Below, piece by piece: positions 34,661-42,799 of a stretch of DNA of 58,310 bases (its first letter is position 1; each line of letters begins with the position of its first letter). Both the position numbers and the translations under genes were made by a program. This DNA comes from Chloroflexota bacterium. GTDB taxonomy: Bacteria; Chloroflexota; Anaerolineae; Aggregatilineales; Phototrophicaceae. Below the pieces are notes generated by a model. It did no database searches and was not told the DNA's origin. It saw only the letters and a list, made by a program, of their open reading frames with translations. The stretch covers positions 1 through 58,310 of the forward strand of contig JAPOWG010000012.1 in NCBI GenBank assembly GCA_026707745.1, read 5' to 3'.

Positions 34661-35731
34661 ATGATGACCATAAGAGTGGGCACCATTGGCGCCAGCTTCG
34701 CGCGCCAAGCCTATCTGCCGGCGCTGAAGACAATTCACGATGTCGAGTTGGTGGCTATCGCCAGCGCGCGGTTGACCAGCGCGCAATCGGCGGCGGACAG
34801 CTTCGCGATTCCACATGTCTACGACGATTGGCAGCGTATGATGGGCGAGCATCAGTTTGACTTGGTCTGTATTGCGACGCCGACGCTCTATCATGCGCCT
34901 ATGACCCTGGCTGCCCTGCGGGCTGGCGCGCATGTCCTTTGCGAAAAGCCGATGGCGATGAATCAAGATGAATCGGCCGATATGCTGGAAACTGCCGAAT
35001 CGTTCGATAAGCTGCATATTATCGGGCACGAGCTGCGCTTCAATCCCAATCGACGGAAGATCAAATCGCTGATCGAGAGTGGCTTCATCGGCCAGGTGCG
35101 ACATGCCAACATCGTCAATATCTCCGGCGCCTGGGGCGATCCCGCCTCGCGACCAGCGGGTGACTGGTGGTCGCGCGAGGATATGGGTGGCGGTCGGCTG
35201 GGCGCGAGCGGCTCGCATATGATAGACCTTTTGCGCTTTTGGCTCGGTGATATTGTGGCGATCAGCGGGCAAGTCTCAACCATGGTGAGCGAGCGATTTG
35301 ACAAAAAGAGCGGTGCGGGTTGGCGGGCGACAGCCGATGATCAAACGAGCTTTCTTTTGGAGATGGAAAGCGGCGCTTTGTGTTCAGTGTTCTTGAGTGG
35401 CGCCGCACGACATGGCATGGGCAATCAGACGCAGATCTTCGGGGGTGAAGGCACGATCACGCTGGCGGACAATGATGAACGATTGCTGGTTGCCAAGGCC
35501 GGCGAGGATTTCGTCGATATGAGCGAGCGCGACCCCAATGCTGATCTGGACGGTATCGGCAAGGGCATCTGGAATGTGTCATTCGTCGCCTTGATGGGCG
35601 AATTGACCGCTGCGATACGAGAAAAGCGCTCCCTGGGCTGGGGCGCGACTTTCGCCGACGGGCATCAATGTCAGATCGCCATGGACGCCATCAGAAAAAG
35701 CAGTTCCGAGAGGCGTTGGGTGGCCTTATGA
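34661..35731 (+). CDS. Gfo/Idh/MocA-family oxidoreductase, copy 2
   Basis: 356 residues. VGTIGASFARQAYLPAL is the dinucleotide-binding start, EKPMAMNQDESADM the family motif near residue 97, and GASGSHMIDLLRFWLGD near residue 185 carries the catalytic-region His/Asp. GAGGAA precedes the start (ATG 34661, or the adjacent ATG 34664). Only about 30% alike to copy 1 by eye, so the two enzymes probably act at different steps. The last 51 bases of this gene are repeated at 36505-36555. Confidence 0.85.
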   Translation: MMTIRVGTIGASFARQAYLPALKTIHDVELVAIASARLTSAQSAADSFAIPHVYDDWQRMMGEHQFDLVCIATPTLYHAPMTLAALRAGAHVLCEKPMAMNQDESADMLETAESFDKLHIIGHELRFNPNRRKIKSLIESGFIGQVRHANIVNISGAWGDPASRPAGDWWSREDMGGGRLGASGSHMIDLLRFWLGDIVAISGQVSTMVSERFDKKSGAGWRATADDQTSFLLEMESGALCSVFLSGAARHGMGNQTQIFGGEGTITLADNDERLLVAKAGEDFVDMSERDPNADLDGIGKGIWNVSFVALMGELTAAIREKRSLGWGATFADGHQCQIAMDAIRKSSSERRWVAL

Positions 35732-35888
35732 TCGTGTTTATGGGTGCGTTTGCATCCAGTGTTATAATATCCTCACGTTAAGTCGTACGAGGACAAAAAA
35801 TGGTGATTGAGCGCGTCCGTCAGATGAGCGTGGAAGAATTCCTTGACTTTGCAGAAAACAGCGAGGATCGGTATGAATACATTGATGG
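35681..35888 (+). repeat. 208-base direct repeat, left copy
   Basis: Identical to 36505-36712 (shift 824 bases). The unit covers the last 51 bases of the Gfo/Idh gene, the promoter region with TATAAT, the ribosome binding region and the first 89 bases of a Uma2 gene. Similarity continues more weakly beyond it. Confidence 0.9.
35763..35768 (+). promoter_or_regulatory. -10 element upstream of first Uma2 gene
   Basis: Perfect TATAAT about 32 bases before the ATG; the -35 region is weak. The same element is duplicated at 36587-36592 before the second Uma2 gene. Confidence 0.5.
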
Positions 35889-36390
35889 CGAACCGCGTCA
35901 GATGACCGGTGGAAAACTCGATCATTTTCGGATCATTCACCGGATTCAAGTCATTCTTGAAAGTCGGCTGGCGGATACCGATTTCGAGGCAATAGCCGGT
36001 GGTATGCTGGTAAAAGCCGGCGAGACGCGCCTGTTAGCGCCGGATGTCAGCGTCGTCCGCGGCGAGCCGGAGACAGAATCCGATACGCGCGTTCTGCTCA
36101 ATCCGATTCTCGTCGTGGAAGTCACGTCGCCTTCATCTATTGACTACGATCGAGTGCTCAAGCGTGAGTTTTATCGGAGCATGGACTCGATTGAGGCCTA
36201 TCTTGTCATTGACCAACACCGTGTGCTTGCCGAGCTTTACACGCCTGCGCAAGAAGGTTGGCATTTGCAGCAGTTCTCGGATTTGAATGCCGTTGTGCCG
36301 CTGGAAACACTTGGCTGCGCTTTGCCTCTGGCTGAAGTGTATCGAGGAATCACATTCACAGGGGAATCGCTAACAGGCGGCGCGAAGTAA
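35800..36390 (+). CDS. Uma2-family (DUF820) putative endonuclease, copy A1
   Basis: 196 residues, PD-(D/E)XK-like fold. Asp in LLAPDVSVV near residue 85, Glu in VVEVTSPSS near 109 and Lys in LKREFY near 122 fit the nuclease motif. Uma2 proteins are numerous in Chloroflexota and Cyanobacteria and are assumed to be nucleases, but their role is unknown. The first 40 residues are identical to copy A2, then the two diverge, a mosaic pattern suggesting gene conversion or a recent duplication over older paralogues. Confidence 0.85.
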   Translation: MVIERVRQMSVEEFLDFAENSEDRYEYIDGEPRQMTGGKLDHFRIIHRIQVILESRLADTDFEAIAGGMLVKAGETRLLAPDVSVVRGEPETESDTRVLLNPILVVEVTSPSSIDYDRVLKREFYRSMDSIEAYLVIDQHRVLAELYTPAQEGWHLQQFSDLNAVVPLETLGCALPLAEVYRGITFTGESLTGGAK

Positions 36391-36504
36391 TAAGGGCGAT
36401 CCGTCGTATCGTTCTCATACAGGGGCAGCTCATTGAACCTCCCCCGATTTTGTGGACGGTCAAGTTGTCCAATAAAATAGGGTGCGAAGTTAGGATGGAA
36501 GGCG

Positions 36505-36712
36505 ATGGACGCCATCAGAAAAAGCAGTTCCGAGAGGCGTTGGGTGGCCTTATGATCGTGTTTATGGGTGCGTTTGCATCCAGTGTTATAATATCCTCAC
36601 GTTAAGTCGTACGAGGACAAAAAATGGTGATTGAGCGCGTCCGTCAGATGAGCGTGGAAGAATTCCTTGACTTTGCAGAAAACAGCGAGGATCGGTATGA
36701 ATACATTGATGG
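36505..36712 (+). repeat. 208-base direct repeat, right copy
   Basis: Second copy of 35681-35888. It includes a 51-base remnant of the Gfo/Idh 3' end that has no upstream coding sequence here, which shows the direction of duplication. Confidence 0.9.
36587..36592 (+). promoter_or_regulatory. -10 element upstream of second Uma2 gene
   Basis: TATAAT, exact duplicate of the element at 35763-35768. Confidence 0.5.
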
Positions 36713-37220
36713 TGAGCCGCGTCAGATGACCGGTGGAAAACTTAATCACTTTACTATCATCGCAAATGTTACTGGCGGGCTCCAGGCTCTGCTGGCTGAT
36801 ATCCATTGTCAAGTTGTAGGCAGCGGCATGTTAGTAAGAGCTGGAGACGCGCGCCTGTTAGCGCCGGATGTCAGTGTCGTCCGCGGCGAGCCGGAGACAG
36901 AAGCCGATACCCGTATTCTGCTTAATCCGATTCTTGTCGTGGAAGTCACATCTCCATCGTCAATCGAACATGATCGAATCTCGAAGCGCGAATATTATAG
37001 TGACGTCGCTTCGATAGAGGCTTATCTCATCGTCGATCAGCATCGAGTACTGGTGGAACTGTACACGCGCAGTGAGACCGGCTGGCACATCCAGTGCTTC
37101 TCCGACCTAGGCGATGAAGTACCGCTGACGGCGCTGGATTGCAGTCTGCCACTGCGTGGCATTTACCAGCGCATCAGGTTTGAAGAGGAGTCTCCGCCCG
37201 CGACCGCTGAAGATGCTTAA
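36624..37220 (+). CDS. Uma2-family (DUF820) putative endonuclease, copy A2
   Basis: 198 residues. Shares the first 40 residues with A1 exactly, then about 60% by eye. The nuclease-like residues are kept (LLAPDVSVVRGEPETE, VVEVTSPSS, SKREYY). Carries its own copy of the promoter. It is convergent with the M16 peptidase gene. Confidence 0.85.
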   Translation: MVIERVRQMSVEEFLDFAENSEDRYEYIDGEPRQMTGGKLNHFTIIANVTGGLQALLADIHCQVVGSGMLVRAGDARLLAPDVSVVRGEPETEADTRILLNPILVVEVTSPSSIEHDRISKREYYSDVASIEAYLIVDQHRVLVELYTRSETGWHIQCFSDLGDEVPLTALDCSLPLRGIYQRIRFEEESPPATAEDA

Positions 37221-37226
37221 TCGAAA

Positions 37227-37252
37227 GAGGACGATCCAACAGGATCGCCCTC
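37227..37252. terminator. Candidate bidirectional terminator
   Basis: GAGGACGATCC-AACA-GGATCGCCCTC: an 11-base stem with one mismatch and a 4-base loop, between the convergent Uma2 A2 and M16 genes. A short T-run is lacking. Confidence 0.45.
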
Positions 37253-37309
37253 AACTTCAACGATTATCGATGGAGAACTACATGCGTCGCGCGTGGAAAA
37301 GCGCGCAGC

Positions 37310-40036
37310 CTATTCCGCTTCCAGCAGCGTCACTTCGCCTAGGGTCTCCAATTGCTCCTGGATTGAGCTGGCATCGCCGACCACGACGATGATGAAGTCC
37401 TCGGGATGGATGTAGCTGTTCGCGATCTCCAGCACGTCATCCTTGGTAACATCCTTGATATAGCCCAGCCACTTGTTGAGCCGGTCGAGTTTGACGCCGC
37501 GGATTTTGTAGGAGGCCACCGATTCGACAAAGTCTTGATAAGTCTCGAGCCCGAAGACGAACTCGCCGACGATGCCATCACGAGCGTCATTGATCTCCTC
37601 ATCGGTGAGCGGCTCGGTTTGAATGCGCTCGATTTCCTTGAAGACTTCCTCGAGCGCGGGGACGATAACATCATTGCGCACCGCCGCCGAGACCCGGAAG
37701 CGCCCGATATCGGCCGGGTAGCTGAAACTGGACCAAATGCTGTAGGTATAGCCCTTTTCTTCGCGGATGTTTCGGAACAACCGCGAAGAGATGCTGCCGC
37801 CCAGGATGTGGTTCATCACCCGCGCCGGGAAGTAATCGAGGCTTGCGCCCTGGATGCCGATATTGCCCATGATGAAATTTGCCTGGGTGCTTCCGGGCCG
37901 ATCTACCAGGAATAGCTGCTGGGCACTTTGCTCGGGCAGCGGCGGGAAAGTGACATTCTCGGCCGTTCCTTCCCAATCGGCGAAGTGCTGAGTCGCGTAT
38001 TCAAGTCCCTCTTCTGTCGTGATGGCGCCGGCAATGATCAGCACCGCGTTGTCCGGTTGACGGCGCGACTCATAGAAGGCGACAATGTCATCGCGAGTGA
38101 TGGCCTCCAAGGACTCGAAGGTGGTGGCGTTGCCATAGGGATGGCCTTCGTATAGCAGTCGCCCGAAGGTACGCCCGGCAACGAAACTCGGTTCTGCCAG
38201 GTTGGCTTCCAGGCCGCTGATGCGCTCCGTTCGTTCGCGCTCGACTTCGTTTTCGGGGAAGCTGGCGTTGAGCGTCATATCAGCGAGTAACTCGAAGGCG
38301 AGATCAACGTCTTCGATCAAGGCAAACACGCCGAGCTGCAGACTGTCGCCGCCACCGCCGCTGCCGACAGCGCCACCAACTTGCTCAATCGCACCGGCGA
38401 TGTCTTGGGCGCTGCGCGTGGTGGTGCCGCGCGTGATCAAGTCACCAGCAATTCCCGCCAGTCCGGGCAATTCCTGCGGCGCGGCGGTTCCGCCGCCGGC
38501 GAAATAGACATCGAGCGAGATGATGGGCATGTTGGGCTGCTCAATAACGACCACTTCCAGGCCGTTGTCCAAGACGTTTTCAGTGATGGTCGGGAAGTTG
38601 AATTCGTTCGAGTCCAGGGGCGGCGGCGGTTCGCTTTGTTCGATGACATAACGATAATCCGGTTCTTGTTCGACGATGTCTTCGGCGGCATAAGGTTCCA
38701 CAGGGGGCGGCGCTTCGGCATTGGTTTCCACCACATTGAACACGAGACGATCGCTGTCCTCCAGGTACTCTTGGGCAACCCGCTGGATGTCCTCGCTGGT
38801 GACCGCTTTGTAGCGGTCAACGCCCGTATATACCGCCTGGGGATCACCGAAATAATAGTTTGCGCTTTGTACGCTCTGGGCCAGACCGAGAGCCGTCTCT
38901 AGGCCGAGAATCCCCCTGCTTCGTATGCCGGCGATCACTTTGTCAAGCTCTTCTTGCGGCACGCCTTCGTCAATGATCCTCTGCAACTCCTCGTAGGCGG
39001 CTGTCTCGAGTTCCTCCAAGTCGACGCCCACATTGGCGAGGAGGATAAAGGCAAAGAGACCGGGTCCGCGGTTATCGATGATCCAGGCGTCCGCTTGCAG
39101 CGCTTTGCCGGTATCCACCAGTCGCTTGGCGAGTCGGCTTGAATCACCGACGCTGAGGACGCGGGAGAGCACGTTTAGCGCCGGGAAGTCTTCGTGGACC
39201 AATGGCGGAATCTCGTAGGCGACTAGAAGCGCCGGAATATTGATGAAGGGATCTTCGATGGTGATGAATTCCGCTTCTTCCTGGTTCACCGGCAAAAATT
39301 CAGCCAAGGGCGGCGGGTCGTCCGCACGTGGAATGGGTCCGAATAATTCGTCAATCATGGTGCGTGCAGTGTCAAAGTCGATGTCGCCCGCAACCACCAA
39401 GGTGGCATTATTCGGTACGTAATACGTACGGTGGAACTCGAGGAGATCTTCGGCTGTGGCCCTGTTTACATCTTCAATACTGCCAGCAGTGTGACGACGA
39501 TAGGGCTCATATGAATACGGAACGGTGAGAAGCGCCCGTACGGCAGTGCCATATGGACTGTTGTCATAATTCCTTTGTAGTTCTTCAATGACAATGGCGC
39601 GCTGATTGTCCAGACTCTTCTGCGAAACATCCAGACCGCCCATGCGGTCAGCGTAGAGCCACAATGCAAGAGGCAAGTGGTGTGACGGTACAGTCTGATA
39701 GTAGCTGGTAACGTCAACGCTGACCCAGGCGTTTAGGGAGCCGCCTACTCTCTCCAGTAGTCTTTCGATTTCGTTGCTGGGAACGTGCGGTGAGCCTTCT
39801 ATTGCCAACATGTGTTCAAAGAGATGCGCGAAGCCACTCTTGCCTGCCGGGTCATTGGCGCTGCCAACCCTATACCAGATATTCACCGCGACGGTGGGCG
39901 CTGTGGTATCGCGTACCAGGATGACTTCCAAGCCGTTGTCCAGCCAATAATGTTCCAGATCGAGTTGTTGGTCCGCCGCCAGGCTGGTTCCGCCAATTGT
40001 CAACAGACACAACATGAGAAAAACAAGGCGTTTCAT
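37310..40036 (-). CDS. Exported M16-family zinc metallopeptidase (two-repeat form)
   Basis: 908 residues. N-terminal signal peptide MKRLVFLMLCLLTIGGTSLA, so it is exported. Two tandem M16 repeats: residues 30-440 carry the inverted zinc motif HLFEHM near residue 68, the downstream Glu being in the VIVEELQRN region; residues 480-900 lack HxxEH (LAGIAGDLITRGTT at the corresponding point) but keep a GYTYSIWSSFSY region with aromatic residues of the substrate-binding type. This active/inactive pairing is normal for the family. Likely degrades short peptides outside the membrane. Confidence 0.95.
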   Translation of the reverse strand: MKRLVFLMLCLLTIGGTSLAADQQLDLEHYWLDNGLEVILVRDTTAPTVAVNIWYRVGSANDPAGKSGFAHLFEHMLAIEGSPHVPSNEIERLLERVGGSLNAWVSVDVTSYYQTVPSHHLPLALWLYADRMGGLDVSQKSLDNQRAIVIEELQRNYDNSPYGTAVRALLTVPYSYEPYRRHTAGSIEDVNRATAEDLLEFHRTYYVPNNATLVVAGDIDFDTARTMIDELFGPIPRADDPPPLAEFLPVNQEEAEFITIEDPFINIPALLVAYEIPPLVHEDFPALNVLSRVLSVGDSSRLAKRLVDTGKALQADAWIIDNRGPGLFAFILLANVGVDLEELETAAYEELQRIIDEGVPQEELDKVIAGIRSRGILGLETALGLAQSVQSANYYFGDPQAVYTGVDRYKAVTSEDIQRVAQEYLEDSDRLVFNVVETNAEAPPPVEPYAAEDIVEQEPDYRYVIEQSEPPPPLDSNEFNFPTITENVLDNGLEVVVIEQPNMPIISLDVYFAGGGTAAPQELPGLAGIAGDLITRGTTTRSAQDIAGAIEQVGGAVGSGGGGDSLQLGVFALIEDVDLAFELLADMTLNASFPENEVERERTERISGLEANLAEPSFVAGRTFGRLLYEGHPYGNATTFESLEAITRDDIVAFYESRRQPDNAVLIIAGAITTEEGLEYATQHFADWEGTAENVTFPPLPEQSAQQLFLVDRPGSTQANFIMGNIGIQGASLDYFPARVMNHILGGSISSRLFRNIREEKGYTYSIWSSFSYPADIGRFRVSAAVRNDVIVPALEEVFKEIERIQTEPLTDEEINDARDGIVGEFVFGLETYQDFVESVASYKIRGVKLDRLNKWLGYIKDVTKDDVLEIANSYIHPEDFIIVVVGDASSIQEQLETLGEVTLLEAE

Positions 40037-40200
40037 GAGATGCTTTGTCTCCTTTCCTATGGTTTGGACAAATCAAGCATCGCTTAATTCTATTATATGG
40101 TACTTACGCCAATGTAAACGGATTGTAAAAGTAAGATGTGAGCATCCATCCATAACATCGGGCGATACGTTTGTGTTTGCAGGGTCAGGGCTGCGCAGTG

Positions 40201-41403
40201 TCAAACCGCGATGGTCAGTGACTCGAGGTCGCGCGGGTAGTAGGTCAGCATCTCGGCGCCGCTGTCTGTGACCAGGACGGTATCGGAATGCCGAAAACCA
40301 CCTAACTCAGGAACGTATAGTCCCGGCTCAACGGTGAAGACCATGCCGGCTTTGATCTCCGTGTCGTCGCCAATATCGAGGAAGGGACCTTCGTGATAGC
40401 GCAAGCCGATAGTATGCCCGCTGTGATGTTTCCAGTAAGGCATGAGTTCGTGCTTGTCGAAATAGGCGCGTACATCGTGGTCGACCGCGCTGCAGGGTAG
40501 CCCTGGCTCAAGCGCTTCCATGGCGATCGTCTGCAAATTGAACATGTGATCAAACATACGCTTCTGTTCGTCCGAGGGCGCACCGAGGATCATGGTGCGC
40601 TCCAGCTCGCTGACATAACCCCATATCGCTGCGCTGGCGCCGGTTACCAGCACATCGCCCTCCTGGAAGCTGATATTGCTGGTCAAGGCGTGCGGGATGG
40701 CGGCGTTGCGGCCGATCTGGCCGCGATAGCCGGCGATGGCGCCTTCGTAATACTCGCTGTTGCCGCGCCAAATCGGCCCGATGCTGTCAAGCATCATAAG
40801 CGTGGCTTCGCCGCTGGCGCGCTGCGACACTTCGACCTCGCCAATGCCGACTTTGGTGTACTTTTGCAGCAGCATATGCGCCAGATTGCCCCATTTGCAA
40901 CTTTCCTTCAGCAGGGCAATCTCCGCTTCCGACTTGACCATCATTTGGTCTTCGATAGGCGCGCGGCAGTTGATGACCTCAGCACCGGTAAGCTGCGAGA
41001 GCGAGTCGCCGCGATAGCCGAATATCCAAGGATAGCCGTCGCTGTCGGCGCCGATCCTGCCACTGATGCCCATGTCCGTGACCAGATCAACCAGGACATT
41101 CATCGGGTGCTTGAGGTCGGGATATTCGGGGTAGTGCGCGACGCGGTCGATGACGGACATGGAAGCCGCGTGTTCCAGTTCCAGGCGCGGCACCAGCAGG
41201 GCCCGCTGGCCGGAGCGGTTCATGACGTAAGCCATGGGTCGCTCGGTGGGGATGAAGGCGAAGCCGGTGTAATACTTTATGTAGTCGGCGTCGAAGAGCA
41301 CGAGACCGCTTACACCGAGTTCGTCGATGATTTCTTGCAAGCGCTCATTGCGCCCGGCGTATTCGGCGTCGCTGATTTTGAGTTGGGTGGTGGTAAGTGG
41401 CAT
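40201..41403 (-). CDS. Creatinase-like M24 family protein
   Basis: 400 residues with the M24 'pita-bread' C-terminal domain (about 165-395) and a creatinase N-domain (about 15-150). Metal-ligand positions are mostly lost: the usual DxG..SDxTRT region reads VTGASAAIWGYVSELERT, and the last ligand Glu of the EDTVLVTE type is replaced (RHSDTVLVTD). The region GYxxxLERT and HHSGHTIGL match creatinase, which works without metal. So it is more likely a C-N hydrolase of the creatinase type than an Xaa-Pro aminopeptidase. Substrate unknown. Confidence 0.8.
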   Translation of the reverse strand: MPLTTTQLKISDAEYAGRNERLQEIIDELGVSGLVLFDADYIKYYTGFAFIPTERPMAYVMNRSGQRALLVPRLELEHAASMSVIDRVAHYPEYPDLKHPMNVLVDLVTDMGISGRIGADSDGYPWIFGYRGDSLSQLTGAEVINCRAPIEDQMMVKSEAEIALLKESCKWGNLAHMLLQKYTKVGIGEVEVSQRASGEATLMMLDSIGPIWRGNSEYYEGAIAGYRGQIGRNAAIPHALTSNISFQEGDVLVTGASAAIWGYVSELERTMILGAPSDEQKRMFDHMFNLQTIAMEALEPGLPCSAVDHDVRAYFDKHELMPYWKHHSGHTIGLRYHEGPFLDIGDDTEIKAGMVFTVEPGLYVPELGGFRHSDTVLVTDSGAEMLTYYPRDLESLTIAV

Positions 41404-41503
41404 GGCTTGCCTCCGCTGGCGTTGTCTGAGTTTGCGGAGGATTATAACGCCAGCTCCCAGGATAGCGATATAGGCGACCCAAGCGGGAGTGGCGGCGGGT
41501 CAA

Positions 41504-42070
41504 TCAGGAGAAAAGCCCCGCGAGCTCGAGATTGAAGCCGGGCAGAACCTGCTCGCCGGAGAGGCTGCCGTCGGCGCCGATGACTTCGCTTTGGATGTTG
41601 CCGCTCGCGTCAAGCCGGCAGACTTCGACACTTTTGCTTTCGGGGATGACGATCCAGACCAGCTGTGTGCCATGTTGCAGAAATATGGCAGCTTTTCGGC
41701 GAATCTGTGGCATAATGTTGCTGGGAGATTTGATCGCTACCGCTAAGTCGGGCATCATCGGCACCCATCTTTGTGACGCTGGTTCGGCTGAGGGATCGAG
41801 CCTGCGAAAAGCAATATCCGGCGATAGAAGCGTTGAACGATCTTCAGGGGTATAGTAGCCGGTTTCTGCCGTTACACGTCCGAGATTGCGACCCTCAACA
41901 TAATCGAAGAGGTATTTGCCAATTCGGATAGTTAGATCCCCATGCGTCTCGCCCGGTGGCGCCATCTCAATAATCTCTCCCTCGATGAGTTCATAGCGCT
42001 TATTGTTTTCCGCATCGCAGACAATTCGCTAAAGGTCGTCAATGTCGTAGGCACGCTGTTGGATTGCCAT
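41504..42070 (-). pseudogene. Uma2-family gene broken by an amber codon (copy B2)
   Basis: The reading frame starts at the ATG at 42070 with MAIQQRAYDIDDL and then meets TAG at 42031-42029. In the neighbouring paralogue the same codon is TGG (Trp in DDLWEIVC). After the stop the frame continues with RIVCDAENNKRYELIEGE and runs uninterrupted to 41504, including TLLSPDIAFRR and VAIKSPSN. So one G-to-A change explains the break. Restart at an internal ATG (41965) would give 153 residues lacking the N-terminal part. The usual Glu of VEIVSPSN is also changed to AIKSPSN, which supports loss of function. Confidence 0.85.
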
Positions 42071-42093
42071 CTCTTCCTCGCGTTGTCGCCACA

Positions 42094-42663
42094 CTACTTG
42101 AATAGGTTCGACAGCTTAAGCTCAAAGCCGGGTAGTACCTGTTCGCCGGAGAGGCTGCCGTCCGCGTTTATGGATTCGCTTTGGATCTTGCCGCTCGCGT
42201 CAAGCCGGCAGACTTCCGCGCCTTTTCTGTCGGGAATGACGATCCAGACCAATTGCGCGCCATGCTGCAGATATAAAGCGGCTTTTCGACGAATTTGCGG
42301 CATGGTGTTACTCGGAGAGACGATTTCAACGGCGAGATTGGGCATTGTCGGTACCCATCTCTTATTGAGGGGCATCACTGTGCGATTGGTGCGTCTGAAG
42401 GCGACATCGGGCGACAGAACAGTGCTGCGGTCGTTTAACGGGTAGTAACCTGTTTCGACAGTTGGGATGCCTAGCTCGCGCTGCGGGTCAAAAAGTCGAA
42501 ATAGGTGAAAAATCTCGCCAGCTAGATAGCCATGCTCTTCGCCCGGGGGCGCCATCTCGAATAGTTCTCCATTGATTAACTCAAAGTGTTTGTCGGCGTT
42601 TTCCGGTTGACAGACGATTTCCCACAGGTCATCGATGTCATAGACGCGCTCTTGGATTGCCAT
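42094..42663 (-). CDS. Uma2-family (DUF820) putative endonuclease, copy B1
   Basis: 189 residues from the ATG at 42663. MAIQERVYDIDDLWEIVC at the start, EMAPPGEEHGYLAGEI near 45, VLSPDVAFRR near 85 and LAVEIVSPSN near 108 with RRKAALYLQHGAQLVWIV after. The candidate nuclease residues are present. Its paralogue B2 lies 23 bases downstream, a tandem duplication with a period near 590 bases. It sits between a creatinase-like gene and the hydantoinase gene. Confidence 0.85.
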   Translation of the reverse strand: MAIQERVYDIDDLWEIVCQPENADKHFELINGELFEMAPPGEEHGYLAGEIFHLFRLFDPQRELGIPTVETGYYPLNDRSTVLSPDVAFRRTNRTVMPLNKRWVPTMPNLAVEIVSPSNTMPQIRRKAALYLQHGAQLVWIVIPDRKGAEVCRLDASGKIQSESINADGSLSGEQVLPGFELKLSNLFK

Positions 42664-42750
42664 TGCTGTCTCCAGCACCCTCCCTCACGTTAGCCAAATC
42701 ATACCATGTGGCGATGCGCATTTTCAAATGTCGCGGGCGAGATCAAAAAA

Positions 42751-42770
42751 GGGCGACCAAGGAATCGCCC
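42751..42770 (+). repeat. Intergenic hairpin repeat, copy 11 (degenerate)
   Basis: GGGCGA-ccaaggaa-TCGCCC followed by CCTGCAC, between the Uma2 B1 start and the hydantoinase end. Confidence 0.6.
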
Positions 42771-42799
42771 CTGCACGGTTCATTATTGAATACGTCCGA

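Noticed and set aside
35681..37226. Insertion sequence or transposon carrying Uma2
   Set aside because: There is no transposase and no terminal inverted repeats; the repeated part contains the end of a neighbouring gene, so tandem duplication explains it better.
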